A stretch of 17,146 nt of DNA from an uncultured Campylobacter sp. (GTDB taxonomy: Bacteria > Campylobacterota > Campylobacteria > Campylobacterales > Campylobacteraceae). Under the pieces are notes generated by a model. It saw nothing but the letters and a program-made list of their open reading frames with translations. It did not search any database and was not told the origin of the DNA. Numbering within the stretch: the stretch's first letter is position 1; each line of letters begins with the position of its first letter. This document shows positions 1 to 6,941 of this stretch, piece by piece. The stretch is from the NCBI RefSeq assembly GCF_938030685.1, contig NZ_CALHHX010000120.1, positions 1 to 17,146 on the forward strand, written 5' to 3'. The position numbers and the translations under genes are program-made.

Positions 1-762
1 GAAATGATAGAGCACGACCTCCCTTTTTAGCGCGTCGCTTGCCTGCTCGCCCGTTTTGATCTCGCGAAATATCCACGGTCTGCCGATTACCGCGCGACCG
101 ATCATCAGCGCGTCTGCGCCGCTAAGGTCTCGCACCGCGGGTGCATTGGCGGAGTTTATGTCGCCGTTTGCGATCACGGGGATTTGCAGCGCGCGCTTAG
201 CTCTTGCGATCGCGCCGTAATCCACCGCCGCGCTGTATCCGCCCGCTCTGGTGCGTCCGTGAATCGCGATAAAATCGGCTCCGGCACTTTGTACGGCACG
301 CGCGATATTTTCGATATCCACGGCGCCAAAGCCCAGCCGCACCTTCGCGCTTGTAAATTTTTTGTTCGAATACTTTTTGATCGTCTCAACCAGGCGCGAT
401 AGACGGGGCAGATCAAGCAGCAGCGCCGAGCCGGCGCCCTGCTTCACGACCTTGGGAACGGGGCAGCCGCAGTTTAGATCGATACCGTCGATGCCGTCAA
501 ATTCATTGATGAGCAAAACCGCCTTTTTTATGATCTCCGCATCGCTGCCCGCGATCTGCACGAAAAATGGGGTTTCCGCGGCGTTTTTTTCGAGCATCTT
601 TAGCGTCTTTTCGCCCTCGAAAACAAGGGCGTTTGCGCTTATCATCTCGCTTACGGTCGCGTCGCAGCCGAATTTTTTCACTACGCCCCGCAGCGGCGGA
701 TCCGAAAAGCCCGCCAAAGGCGCCAAAAATAGAGGATCCCTTTTAAAAAAATCTTTCGTCAT
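1..762 (-). CDS. dus: tRNA-dihydrouridine synthase (DusB-like), 3' end cut by window edge
   Basis: The minus strand is open from an ATG at 762 to the left edge (254 codons), so the C-terminus lies outside. Dus enzymes use FMN and NADPH to reduce uridines in the tRNA D-loop. The N-terminus carries the FMN-barrel signature LAPLAGFSDPPLR (residues 12-25). Residues 95-107 read DLNCGCPVPKVVK, and the catalytic cysteine should be C100 of the GCP motif. Further on are KVRLGF, IHGRTRAGGY, IANGDI and MIGRAVIGRPW, which belong to the flavin-phosphate and tRNA-binding parts of the family. A weak GAG lies a few bases before the start. In C. jejuni a dus gene (Cj0123c, from memory) ends the same accD-rlmH-dksA-like block, but here about 540 bases separate it from the next gene upstream. 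The family is certain. DusB rather than another Dus subgroup is inference. Confidence 0.95.
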   Translation of the reverse strand, partial: MTKDFFKRDPLFLAPLAGFSDPPLRGVVKKFGCDATVSEMISANALVFEGEKTLKMLEKNAAETPFFVQIAGSDAEIIKKAVLLINEFDGIDGIDLNCGCPVPKVVKQGAGSALLLDLPRLSRLVETIKKYSNKKFTSAKVRLGFGAVDIENIARAVQSAGADFIAIHGRTRAGGYSAAVDYGAIARAKRALQIPVIANGDINSANAPAVRDLSGADALMIGRAVIGRPWIFREIKTGEQASDALKREVVLYHF

Positions 763-1301
763 TTTAAATTTCTCATTTTGATTTCGTTTGAATTTAAACC
801 TTTAAATTTAATACCGCAGCGCTTGCAGCGGGTTTTGCCGCGAGCTTTAAAATTTTAAATTTCATAGGCTACGTATTCGCATTTAGGCGCGAATTTTATT
901 TTTAAGCTTAGCTAATTTGCATGGCGGCAAAACGGCAGCAAGGATGATCGCCACCAAATTTTATTTGCGCGGCGAACCCGGCAAGTAGCTTGCAAAACGC
1001 CGCACGGATTTTAAAATTTCAGCACTTTATTCAGCTAGCAAGTCTTGCGCTTTATGTTTAAATTCTAAATTTCATAGCATAAATGCAAAACCCGTTTACA
1101 CGCGCACTACGCAAGCAAATCTTTTAAATTTTACCACTTGCGCGCATTAATTCTTTCGATAAATTTTAAAATTTCAAATTTGCGCGAGTTAGAATTTTAT
1201 CCGCACTTTAAAATTTATCGCGCAGGCCGTGCTTAATAGACGCAAAGAGCTTAAAGGCAGCCTCTCTTACCCGCATAAAACGAACTCGTAAAATTACCGA
1301 G
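763..1301. other. long intergenic gap, no gene recognised
   Basis: No convincing reading frame, tRNA or structured RNA was found on either strand. The stretch has many AT-rich near-palindromic words such as TTTAAAATTTTAAATTTC, alternating with short G+C-rich patches. One imperfect hairpin is visible at about 814-831 (CCGC and GCGG arms with internal pairs), followed by GTTTT on the plus strand. No plus-strand gene there would need a terminator. It may be decayed sequence between two operons, and it should hold the promoter of dus. Confidence 0.6.
1285..1301 (-). terminator. possible weak terminator after the accD-rlmH-dksA-like operon
   Basis: Directly after the minus-strand stop of the membrane protein, the RNA would read CTCGGTAATTTTACGAG. 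Four outer base pairs (CTCG/CGAG) and a short AT continuation can form if one G is bulged. A TTCGTTTT stretch follows. The stem is short and imperfect, so this is only a candidate. Confidence 0.3.
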
Positions 1302-2303
1302 CTAAAATAACAGCGACGCAGGGACGTTTTTGCCGTTGTCGCGCAAAAATAGCAGAATTTTAAACTTCTCAAACTCGTCGCCGTCGGCGAGGCTTAGCTG
1401 CTCTCTAAACTCGTCGATCATGCCAAGCTCATATAGCGCGTACAGATATGCCTCGGTCGCTTCTTGATTCTCGTTTTTGAGCCGCTCGAAAAAGGCTTTG
1501 TATTGCTCTGGAGCGAGATGATTTTTTAGCTTTTTGGCAAAGCCGATAAAATCCTGCTCGCTAAATTTTTCATTATTTACGAGATCGAAAAGCTCCTCGC
1601 TACTGATCTCAAAGCTCGCGTCATTCACTGCGCGATCCACTAAAATATTTACCTCGGCTATATCTTGAGGAATTTTATAGGCCTTGATCTTATCGTAGCT
1701 TCCTTTGGCAAGCGCTACGGCATAGGCTTTTTTAGTAATATTTTCGCTATAAACGCCCTTAGTTTTTAAAATTTCATACGCATACGCAGGCTCGGCGTCG
1801 AGGCGGTTGAGCTCGTTTTGCAAAAATAGTCCGTTATCTTTAGGAAGTTTATATTTTCGCAGATCCGCCACTTCTCCGTTTTTAACCTTCTCAATAACAC
1901 CTATGACCTCTTTTAGATCCTCATTTTTGACATCTATGCCAGTGCTATCGTACCACGGAGATAAAATTTTAGTAAGCTCGCTTGGGTCTTTAAAATACTC
2001 GGTTTTAAAGTCTTTATTGGTATCAAGACCCAGCAAAACCTCTTTACTCATCGCATCGTACGCGCTTAGGTCCTTTGTGATCGCCCTTTTTGTGCGGTAA
2101 AAAGCAAAGCTATGAAAAACGATATGAAAAATCGCCAAAATCATATATAAAATTAACGGCAGTACGATCCACACCGCCACAGGAAGCGTAAGCGTAAAAC
2201 CGAAAAGCCCCAGTGTATAGCTACTGCTTTGCTGCGTAAAAACTAAAATCGCGACGATTGCGATATAGACGATCGAATATAAAAAGAATTGCTTGGTTTT
2301 CAT
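1302..2303 (-). CDS. conserved hypothetical membrane protein, 333 aa (C. jejuni Cj0124c position)
   Basis: No enzymatic family was recognised. The N-terminus has two strongly hydrophobic segments at about residues 5-24 and 34-65, with a short turn between them (SSSYTLGLFGFTLTLP). The remaining 260 or so residues are soluble, charged and helix-rich, with many Lys/Glu pairs, and so probably cytoplasmic. The ATG start at 2303 has a good AGGAG site that overlaps the last codons of the DksA-like gene, leaving only two bases between the genes. Translation is therefore probably coupled to that of the DksA-like gene. The order matches the C. jejuni block, where a membrane protein follows the dksA-like gene (recalled, not searched). 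The tight spacing suggests co-expression, but I cannot infer a function. Confidence 0.85.
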   Translation of the reverse strand: MKTKQFFLYSIVYIAIVAILVFTQQSSSYTLGLFGFTLTLPVAVWIVLPLILYMILAIFHIVFHSFAFYRTKRAITKDLSAYDAMSKEVLLGLDTNKDFKTEYFKDPSELTKILSPWYDSTGIDVKNEDLKEVIGVIEKVKNGEVADLRKYKLPKDNGLFLQNELNRLDAEPAYAYEILKTKGVYSENITKKAYAVALAKGSYDKIKAYKIPQDIAEVNILVDRAVNDASFEISSEELFDLVNNEKFSEQDFIGFAKKLKNHLAPEQYKAFFERLKNENQEATEAYLYALYELGMIDEFREQLSLADGDEFEKFKILLFLRDNGKNVPASLLF

Positions 2304-2305
2304 AG

Positions 2306-2662
2306 CTAACTCCTATTTTGCTTTTCCGCCTGTTCCTTGCACGAAATGCACAATCTCGCCTCCGGATTTACTTTAAGACGCTCTAAGCTTATCTGCTCGC
2401 CGCAGCTCTCGCAAAGTCCATAAGTGCCGTTTTCGATGCGCTTAAGCGCGCTTTCGATCTCTAAAAATGCTTTTTGTTGATTAACATTGAGCGAGTATTC
2501 GATGCTTAAATCCGTATTCATGCTCGCTACGTCAAAATCATCCGCAGCTTTATTTTCGCGCAATTCCGAAATTTCATTTACAGAGCTATTGATATTGGCG
2601 ATGAGTTGCTCTCTTTTTTCTTCTAAAATTTTCTTGTAAAATTTCAACTCGTTTTTCTTCAT
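2306..2662 (-). CDS. dksA: DksA/TraR-family RNA polymerase-binding transcription factor, 118 aa
   Basis: DksA proteins enter the secondary channel of RNA polymerase and, with ppGpp, retune ribosomal and biosynthetic promoters. Residues 41-46 read DDFDVA and fit the coiled-coil tip motif DxxDxA, which is essential in E. coli DksA. A C4 zinc finger is present: C84-x2-C87 and C105-x2-C108. The helices between are amphipathic, as expected for the coiled coil. At 118 residues it is shorter than E. coli DksA (151) and matches the short Campylobacter type. In C. jejuni the equivalent (Cj0125c) has been studied as a stringent-response and virulence regulator. The ATG is preceded by AAGGGAAG. Nine bases separate it from rlmH upstream and two from the membrane protein downstream. 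The family and key residues are certain. Equivalence to E. coli DksA in every function is inference. Confidence 0.93.
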   Translation of the reverse strand: MKKNELKFYKKILEEKREQLIANINSSVNEISELRENKAADDFDVASMNTDLSIEYSLNVNQQKAFLEIESALKRIENGTYGLCESCGEQISLERLKVNPEARLCISCKEQAEKQNRS

Positions 2663-2671
2663 TACTTCCCT

Positions 2672-3124
2672 TTATTTGTGATATGGATGGTTTGCGTTAA
2701 TGCACAGAGCGCGAAAAATTTGCTCAAAGAGCAAAAGTTTAGCGATTTTGTGCGCTAACGTAAGCCTGCTAAGACTAATTATTTTATCGGCTTTTGCCTT
2801 AAAATTTTCACTAAGCCCGTAAGCTCCGCCGATAAAAAACGACACGGCGCTTTTATCCTTTAACATACTCGCAAATTCCACGCTGTCTAGCGCCTGCCCG
2901 CGCTCATCCAAAGCCACGACGTATCCGCTAAGGCGTGGTAGATAAGCTTCATCGTACGCCATAAGTGCGAGCTCGCGGGACGCTGCTTGAGCGCGAGCGA
3001 TATTAGCATTAAAAAAGGTCTGCTCTCGCACCGCGGCAAATTTAGCCGCCATTTTTTTATAATCGCTTATCGCGCCTGCGAACTCGTCCGCGCCCTTTTG
3101 GATGGAATTTACCGTTATCTGCAC
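2672..3124 (-). CDS. rlmH: 23S rRNA (pseudouridine-1915 N3)-methyltransferase RlmH
   Basis: RlmH is a SPOUT-class methyltransferase that methylates pseudouridine 1915 in helix 69 of 23S rRNA, using S-adenosylmethionine. The diagnostic C-terminal half is present. SFFIGGAYGLS (residues 95-105) is the glycine-rich SAM-binding knot loop. ISLSRLTLAHKIAKLLLFEQ (116-135) and the terminal NHPYHK (145-150) are close to universal in the family. The 150-aa length is normal. The start is GTG at 3124-3122. Its last G-strand base is shared with the TAG stop of accD (TAGTG), a one-base overlap typical of stop-restart coupling. GAGGGAAG inside the accD end can serve as the ribosome binding site. Identity is certain. 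Confidence 0.96.
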   Translation of the reverse strand: MQITVNSIQKGADEFAGAISDYKKMAAKFAAVREQTFFNANIARAQAASRELALMAYDEAYLPRLSGYVVALDERGQALDSVEFASMLKDKSAVSFFIGGAYGLSENFKAKADKIISLSRLTLAHKIAKLLLFEQIFRALCINANHPYHK

Positions 3125-4023
3125 TACTCTTCGCTTCCCTCTTCGTGCAGCGATTTGTCACTCGTGTCGTCAATCTGCACAGCGTTTTTGCTCAGCACGT
3201 TGATTATATCGCTTAAATACTGCCTCATCTCGGCTCTAGGCACGATCGCATCAATTAATCCGTGCTCGAGCAGAAATTCCGATCTCTGAAAGCCCTCCGG
3301 CAGATCCGCGCCGATGGTTTGCTTGATGACGCGCTGCCCGGCAAAGCCGATAAGAGCGCCGGGCTCTGCGATGATGATATCTCCCAGCCACGCAAAGGAC
3401 GCGCTCACGCCGCCCATCGTAGGATCGGTAAGAATGGATATGAAAGGAATTTTATGCTCGGATAAAATTTTAAGCGCGGCGGAGGTTTTGCTCATCTGCA
3501 TTAGCGAAAAGGTGCTTTCTTGCATCCTAGCACCACCGCTTGCACTTACGATGATTAGCGGCTCGTTTTTATCGAGGCTGCGCTTTACGGCGCGCACGAT
3601 CTTTTCGCCCTCCACGGAGCCCAGGCTTCCGCCCATGAAGTTAAAATCAAACACCACGAGCTGAATTTTTTGACGACTTATAGCGCCCTCGCCCGCGATC
3701 ACCGCACTAAACCTGCCTGTTTTTTCCTTGCTCTCGGAGATGCGCTTTTTGTAGGATTTTTTATCGACGAATTTTAGTGGATCGACGGGCTGCAAATTTT
3801 TATCAAACTCCACAAACGAGCCTTCGTCGCAGATCAGATCGATGCGAGCCTGCGCGTCAAAGCGAAGATGATAGTTGCACTTTGGGCAAACGCTGTGGTT
3901 TTGCTCAACCTCCTTGCTATACATCAGCGCGCCGCATCCCGGGCATTTGATCCAGTGCGTAGGAGCTTCGCTCGGTGCGGGCTGGGTTCTGCGTATTTTT
4001 GAAAACAAATCTCCGAAATTCAT
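3124..4023 (-). CDS. accD: acetyl-CoA carboxylase carboxyltransferase subunit beta
   Basis: AccD pairs with AccA to form the carboxyltransferase that moves CO2 from carboxybiotin to acetyl-CoA, giving malonyl-CoA for fatty acid synthesis in the cytoplasm. The N-terminal C4 zinc ribbon is visible (C27-x2-C30, C46-x2-C49). The carboxyltransferase core follows, with FMGGSLGSVEGEK, SASGGARMQES and DPTMGGVSASFA, which build the acyl-CoA and carboxybiotin oxyanion holes. The 299-aa length is normal. The ATG start is preceded by AAAGGAAAT. It heads the leftward block and shares its stop codon base with rlmH. accA is not in the window. Identity is certain. Confidence 0.98.
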   Translation of the reverse strand: MNFGDLFSKIRRTQPAPSEAPTHWIKCPGCGALMYSKEVEQNHSVCPKCNYHLRFDAQARIDLICDEGSFVEFDKNLQPVDPLKFVDKKSYKKRISESKEKTGRFSAVIAGEGAISRQKIQLVVFDFNFMGGSLGSVEGEKIVRAVKRSLDKNEPLIIVSASGGARMQESTFSLMQMSKTSAALKILSEHKIPFISILTDPTMGGVSASFAWLGDIIIAEPGALIGFAGQRVIKQTIGADLPEGFQRSEFLLEHGLIDAIVPRAEMRQYLSDIINVLSKNAVQIDDTSDKSLHEEGSEE

Positions 4024-4059
4024 ATGATTTCCTTTAAATTCTATGAAATGTAACTTCTG

Positions 4060-4065
4060 ATTATA
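4060..4065 (-). promoter_or_regulatory. candidate -10 element for accD operon
   Basis: The minus strand reads TATAAT here, within GGTTATAATC, about 37 bases before the accD ATG. No -35 is evident, as is usual for the major sigma factor in Campylobacter. It would drive accD, rlmH, the dksA-like gene and the membrane protein together. Confidence 0.55.
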
Positions 4066-4068
4066 ACC

Positions 4069-4074
4069 TAAAAT
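4069..4074 (+). promoter_or_regulatory. candidate -10 element for recO
   Basis: TAAAAT (five of six consensus bases) lies 42 bases before the recO ATG and almost back-to-back with the accD -10 on the other strand. A second TAAAAT at 4105-4110 is so close to the ATG that it would make a leaderless message. I prefer the upstream one. Confidence 0.35.
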
Positions 4075-4116
4075 TCTTTATTTAAATTTATATGTGAATT
4101 TCGCTAAAATAGGAAA

Positions 4117-4731
4117 ATGCAAGGATTTATATTAAAAACGACCAAAGTTAGGGACGAGGACTGCATCGTGGACGTGCTGAGCGAAAGTGCGCTCGTACGT
4201 GCATATCGCTTTTACGGCGCGCGCCATTCAAACATCATCCAGGGCTATAAGATCGACTTCGAGCTCTCGCAAAATCAAAACTTCCTCCCTCGCCTTAGTG
4301 GCGTGATGCATCTGGGATACGCGTGGCTCACAAGCCGCGAGAAGCTGCTATTTTGGCAGCAGTTTATGCGGCTTTTATACGCGCACCTAAAAGACGCTGA
4401 ACATCTGGATAAATTTTACTACGAGCTGCTCACAGAGGCCGCTGCGCGCTTCGGCAAACAAAATCCGCGCCGCATAATCGTTGAGAGCTACGTTAAAATT
4501 TTAGAATTCGAAGGGCGGTTGCACGACGAGCCATATTGTTTTTTATGCGATGAAGAAATTTTAGAAAATATCGCGCTATGCCGCGGCTTTTTGCCTGCGC
4601 ACGAGCATTGCGCGCAAAGAGCGGGCTTTGCGCAGGATGAAATTTTAGAATTTTTACGAAGCAAAAAGACGCTAAATTTAAACGACGAAACGGCAGAGAG
4701 GCTCTACGACATAACGCTTGAGGGGCTTTGA
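4117..4731 (+). CDS. recO: DNA repair protein RecO (short epsilonproteobacterial type)
   Basis: RecO binds single-stranded DNA and, with RecR, loads RecA at gaps during recombinational repair. The N-terminus (MQGFILKTTKVRDEDCIVDV) has the OB-fold start typical of RecO, in which the first strands read GFIL followed by a charged turn. Residues 141-165 carry a metal-site-like cluster (C141, C144, C155, H162/H164, C165), in the place where many RecO proteins have a zinc finger. At 204 residues it is shorter than E. coli RecO (242), as expected for Campylobacter. It diverges from accD. A purine-rich AGGAAA sits immediately before the ATG, with unusually short spacing. RecO is fast-evolving, so the call rests on both the N-terminus and the Cys cluster. 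Confidence 0.85.
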   Translation: MQGFILKTTKVRDEDCIVDVLSESALVRAYRFYGARHSNIIQGYKIDFELSQNQNFLPRLSGVMHLGYAWLTSREKLLFWQQFMRLLYAHLKDAEHLDKFYYELLTEAAARFGKQNPRRIIVESYVKILEFEGRLHDEPYCFLCDEEILENIALCRGFLPAHEHCAQRAGFAQDEILEFLRSKKTLNLNDETAERLYDITLEGL

Positions 4732-4900
4732 TCTGTAGCGCGTTTGATAAAGACGTGAAATTTCAAAGCTTGGGCGCTAAATTTAAAATTTCGTAGAATT
4801 TCAAAATTTCATAAACAGGCGGTTTTGTACTTTATCTGCCTTTTCTCGCGCAAAGCCGAATAATCGCATTGCGCGGGGTTTGCATTAAATTTTAACTGAA

Positions 4901-5467
4901 CTAGCTAAAAAGCTTTTTCATCGCCTTAAAAAACATTGCGGTGAGCGGATTTGATTTGCCTGAGACCTTTGCGATCCAGCTCTCGTAGGTCTCGCCTTTG
5001 CTTTTTAAAAAGTCCACGAGCGCCTTTTGGCTGGCCTGCATACCGCCGTTTCTTTCAGCATCCAGTAGCGCCCTATAAATAGGCTCTATAGTTTCGATCG
5101 CAGATCTTGGCGGAGCCTTGCGAAATGCCGTGTATTCGGTGATCTGCCCTGTCACAGGATCTTTTTTAGAAGTAAATTCCGTAATGACCCAATAAAAGCG
5201 CCCGTCTTTGGCTAAATTTTTAACCACGGCGGTAAAATCCTTGCCCTGCTGTATCGTATCCCACATGAGCTTAAACGCTATGCGCGGCATGTCCGGATGT
5301 CGTATGATGTTATGCGGCTGCCCCAAAAGCTCAAGCTCACTATAGCCACAAATCATACAAAAATACGGATTTGCAAACGTGATAATGCCCTTCGGATCGG
5401 TTTTGGAAACTATATAACGCTTCTCATCTAGTTTGATTTCCTGATTAATCGGAGTCGGTCTTTGCAT
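4901..5467 (-). CDS. stand-alone PAS-domain protein, CetB/Aer-like energy-taxis sensor
   Basis: Residues 4-115 form a PAS domain close to the sensor of E. coli Aer and of Campylobacter CetB. It opens with TPINQE, followed by GYSELELLGQPHNIIRHPDMP (42-61 hold the FAD-contact region; R56, H57 and D59 match residues needed for FAD binding in Aer). A tail follows with FRKAPP and a helical end (about 120-188). In C. jejuni, CetB-type proteins bind FAD, sense redox or electron-transport state and signal through CetA, a membrane protein with an MCP signalling domain. This 188-aa protein has no membrane segment or output domain, and no cetA lies within the window, so its partner must be elsewhere. 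AAAGGATT precedes the ATG. It diverges from the MFS gene. The PAS and FAD-type call is strong. The taxis role is inferred from the family. Confidence 0.85.
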   Translation of the reverse strand: MQRPTPINQEIKLDEKRYIVSKTDPKGIITFANPYFCMICGYSELELLGQPHNIIRHPDMPRIAFKLMWDTIQQGKDFTAVVKNLAKDGRFYWVITEFTSKKDPVTGQITEYTAFRKAPPRSAIETIEPIYRALLDAERNGGMQASQKALVDFLKSKGETYESWIAKVSGKSNPLTAMFFKAMKKLFS

Positions 5468-5498
5468 TTTTAATCCTTTGCTTAAAAATTTATTGCAG

Positions 5499-5504
5499 AG
5501 TATA
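5499..5504 (-). promoter_or_regulatory. candidate -10 element for the PAS gene
   Basis: The minus strand reads TATACT, 32 bases before the ATG, in a strongly AT-rich divergent gap. No -35 is seen. Confidence 0.4.
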
Positions 5505-5588
5505 TAAAATTTTTCTTTTCAGAAATATTAAATTTTCGTTAAATTTTTATAAATGTTAAATCTTTAAGTGAATTCTTAAAATTTAATG

Positions 5589-5594
5589 TATAAT
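5589..5594 (+). promoter_or_regulatory. candidate -10 element for the MFS gene at 5624
   Basis: A perfect TATAAT lies 30 bases before the TTG start. AAAAGG at 5611-5616 fits as the ribosome binding site. The upstream 100 bases are AT-rich with T-runs, the usual Campylobacter promoter setting. Confidence 0.55.
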
Positions 5595-5623
5595 CTCAAA
5601 TCAAAATTTCAAAAGGCGGCGCG

Positions 5624-6856
5624 TTGAAAAATCCCTTCCTATCACTTAAATACTCAAATTTTAGAATTTATTGGATCGGGATGAATCTCTCGCTGATCGG
5701 TTCTTGGATGCAGAGCATCGCGCTACCGTGGCTAGTGCTAAGCATCACCGCAGACGCTTTTAAGGTCAGCCTCGTAGCTGCGGCGAGGTTCTTGCCCGCG
5801 CTACTTTTCACGCCGTTTTCCGGTGTGCTGCTCGATAAGTTTAATCGCAAAAAGATCCTTCTGCTTGCTCAAATAGGCATGGCGGTGACCGCCTCAATTT
5901 TCGCAGTTATGAGCTTTTGCGAGCTATATTCTTTCGGCAAAATTTTATTTTGCGCTTTTGCAAGCGGCATCTTTACCAGCATGGACGCCCCGAGCCGTCA
6001 GTCGATGGTAAAAGACCTCATCGACTCGCCCCGCGATCTAGCCAACGCCATAGCGTTAAATTCTATGTCCTTCAACGTCGCTCGTATTGCAGGACCCGCA
6101 CTTGCGGGGATCGTGATGGCGCTGTGGGGCGTGGGCTTTTGCTTTTTATTCAATGCACTTAGCTTTTTAGGCATCATTGTTTCGCTGTTTTTCATAAAAA
6201 TTCCGCCATCCGTTACTGCGCTATCTAGCAGAAGCGGAGGCGTTTTTGCCTCGATCGGTGCTGGAATTTCGTATGTATCGCACAAAAAAACTCTAAGCGA
6301 GCTAATGATAATAGTGCTTATCGTAGCGACGCTGGTGCCAAATTACAACGTAACAATCTCGGCGCTTGTTAAGCTTAGCCTAGATGCGGATGAGCGAAGC
6401 TTTGGATATTTGATGTCGGCTCTGGGCGTGGGAGCCTTTTGCGGCGCGCTTTTCGTAGCAGTCTTTGATAAACTTGGCATCCGCAAAATCAGATCGTGCG
6501 CGATCGCTATGGGGGTAAGCTTAGCTCTTACTGGGGCTGCAAATTCCTTCGCATGGGCTGCGGCAGGGCTTGCCGTAACTGGATTTCTTTTCGTAATCAC
6601 AAACTCAAGCATTAACTCCACCGTGCAGATGCACGTAAGCAACGAATTTCGCGGACGCGTGCTTAGCTTATACGCGCTATTTTTAATAGGTAGTACGCCA
6701 TTTGGAGCGCTCATATCGGGCTTTTTTACCGAGCTACTGGGCGCTCGCGTAGCCCTTGCGATCTGCGGCGCAATTAGCATTTTGCTACTGCTGGCGCTAT
6801 TTTACGGCTTTAAAATACGGCGCAGGACGCATTTTATCTTTCGAGATAAAGTCTAA
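5624..6856 (+). CDS. MFS transporter, EntS-like exporter group
   Basis: This is a 410-aa inner-membrane protein with about 12 hydrophobic segments. The MFS motif A is visible between helices 2 and 3 (GVLLDKFNRKK, residues 63-73), and a related loop follows helix 8. The opening (SLKYSNFRIYWIGMNLSLIGSWMQ, key residues FR, G and W) is typical of the drug:H+ antiporter-3 / EntS-like branch. That branch exports siderophores, antibiotics or other small molecules. The start is TTG, chosen because AAAAGG sits 7 bases upstream and no in-frame ATG precedes it. It diverges from the PAS gene and is followed by the psr operon after 85 bases. The last codons contain a perfect 7-bp hairpin with a TTCG loop (6833-6850). 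The substrate cannot be told from sequence. The transporter class is certain. Confidence 0.9.
   Translation: MKNPFLSLKYSNFRIYWIGMNLSLIGSWMQSIALPWLVLSITADAFKVSLVAAARFLPALLFTPFSGVLLDKFNRKKILLLAQIGMAVTASIFAVMSFCELYSFGKILFCAFASGIFTSMDAPSRQSMVKDLIDSPRDLANAIALNSMSFNVARIAGPALAGIVMALWGVGFCFLFNALSFLGIIVSLFFIKIPPSVTALSSRSGGVFASIGAGISYVSHKKTLSELMIIVLIVATLVPNYNVTISALVKLSLDADERSFGYLMSALGVGAFCGALFVAVFDKLGIRKIRSCAIAMGVSLALTGAANSFAWAAAGLAVTGFLFVITNSSINSTVQMHVSNEFRGRVLSLYALFLIGSTPFGALISGFFTELLGARVALAICGAISILLLLALFYGFKIRRRTHFIFRDKV
6833..6850 (+). repeat. perfect hairpin with TTCG loop at the 3' end of the MFS gene
   Basis: TTTATCT and AGATAAA flank a TTCG tetraloop and end just before the stop codon. No T-run follows, so it is not a standard intrinsic terminator. 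It could stabilise the 3' end of the transcript. Confidence 0.5.
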
Positions 6857-6906
6857 GCCAAAAGCTGCATTATCAAAATTAACCTTATTTTTACGATGGA
6901 ATTTTA

Positions 6907-6924
6907 GAATTTTCGCCAAAATTC
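6907..6924 (+). repeat. inverted repeat in the psrA leader
   Basis: GAATTTT, CGCC, AAAATTC form a perfect 7-bp stem with a 4-base loop, ending seven bases before the AAGGAG of psrA (6931-6936). The left arm is itself repeated directly eight bases upstream (GAATTTT at 6899-6905). It could be an operator or an mRNA leader hairpin. A psr promoter must lie in 6857-6941, but no clear -10 stands out; TACGAT at 6892-6897 is the best I see. Confidence 0.4.
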
Positions 6925-6941
6925 AAAGGTAAGGAGTTTTT

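Noticed and set aside
362..781. Plus-strand open frame over dus
   Set aside because: The opposite strand encodes a full Dus FMN barrel with its catalytic motif; the plus frame is Ser/Phe-rich and resembles no protein family.
814..835. Hairpin followed by TTTT as a plus-strand terminator
   Set aside because: No plus-strand gene precedes it, and the stem has a mismatch and a wobble pair.
4105..4116. Leaderless recO message from the TAAAAT at 4105-4110
   Set aside because: Possible, but a second TAAAAT at 4069-4074 gives a normal leader, and nothing in the sequence favours the leaderless form.
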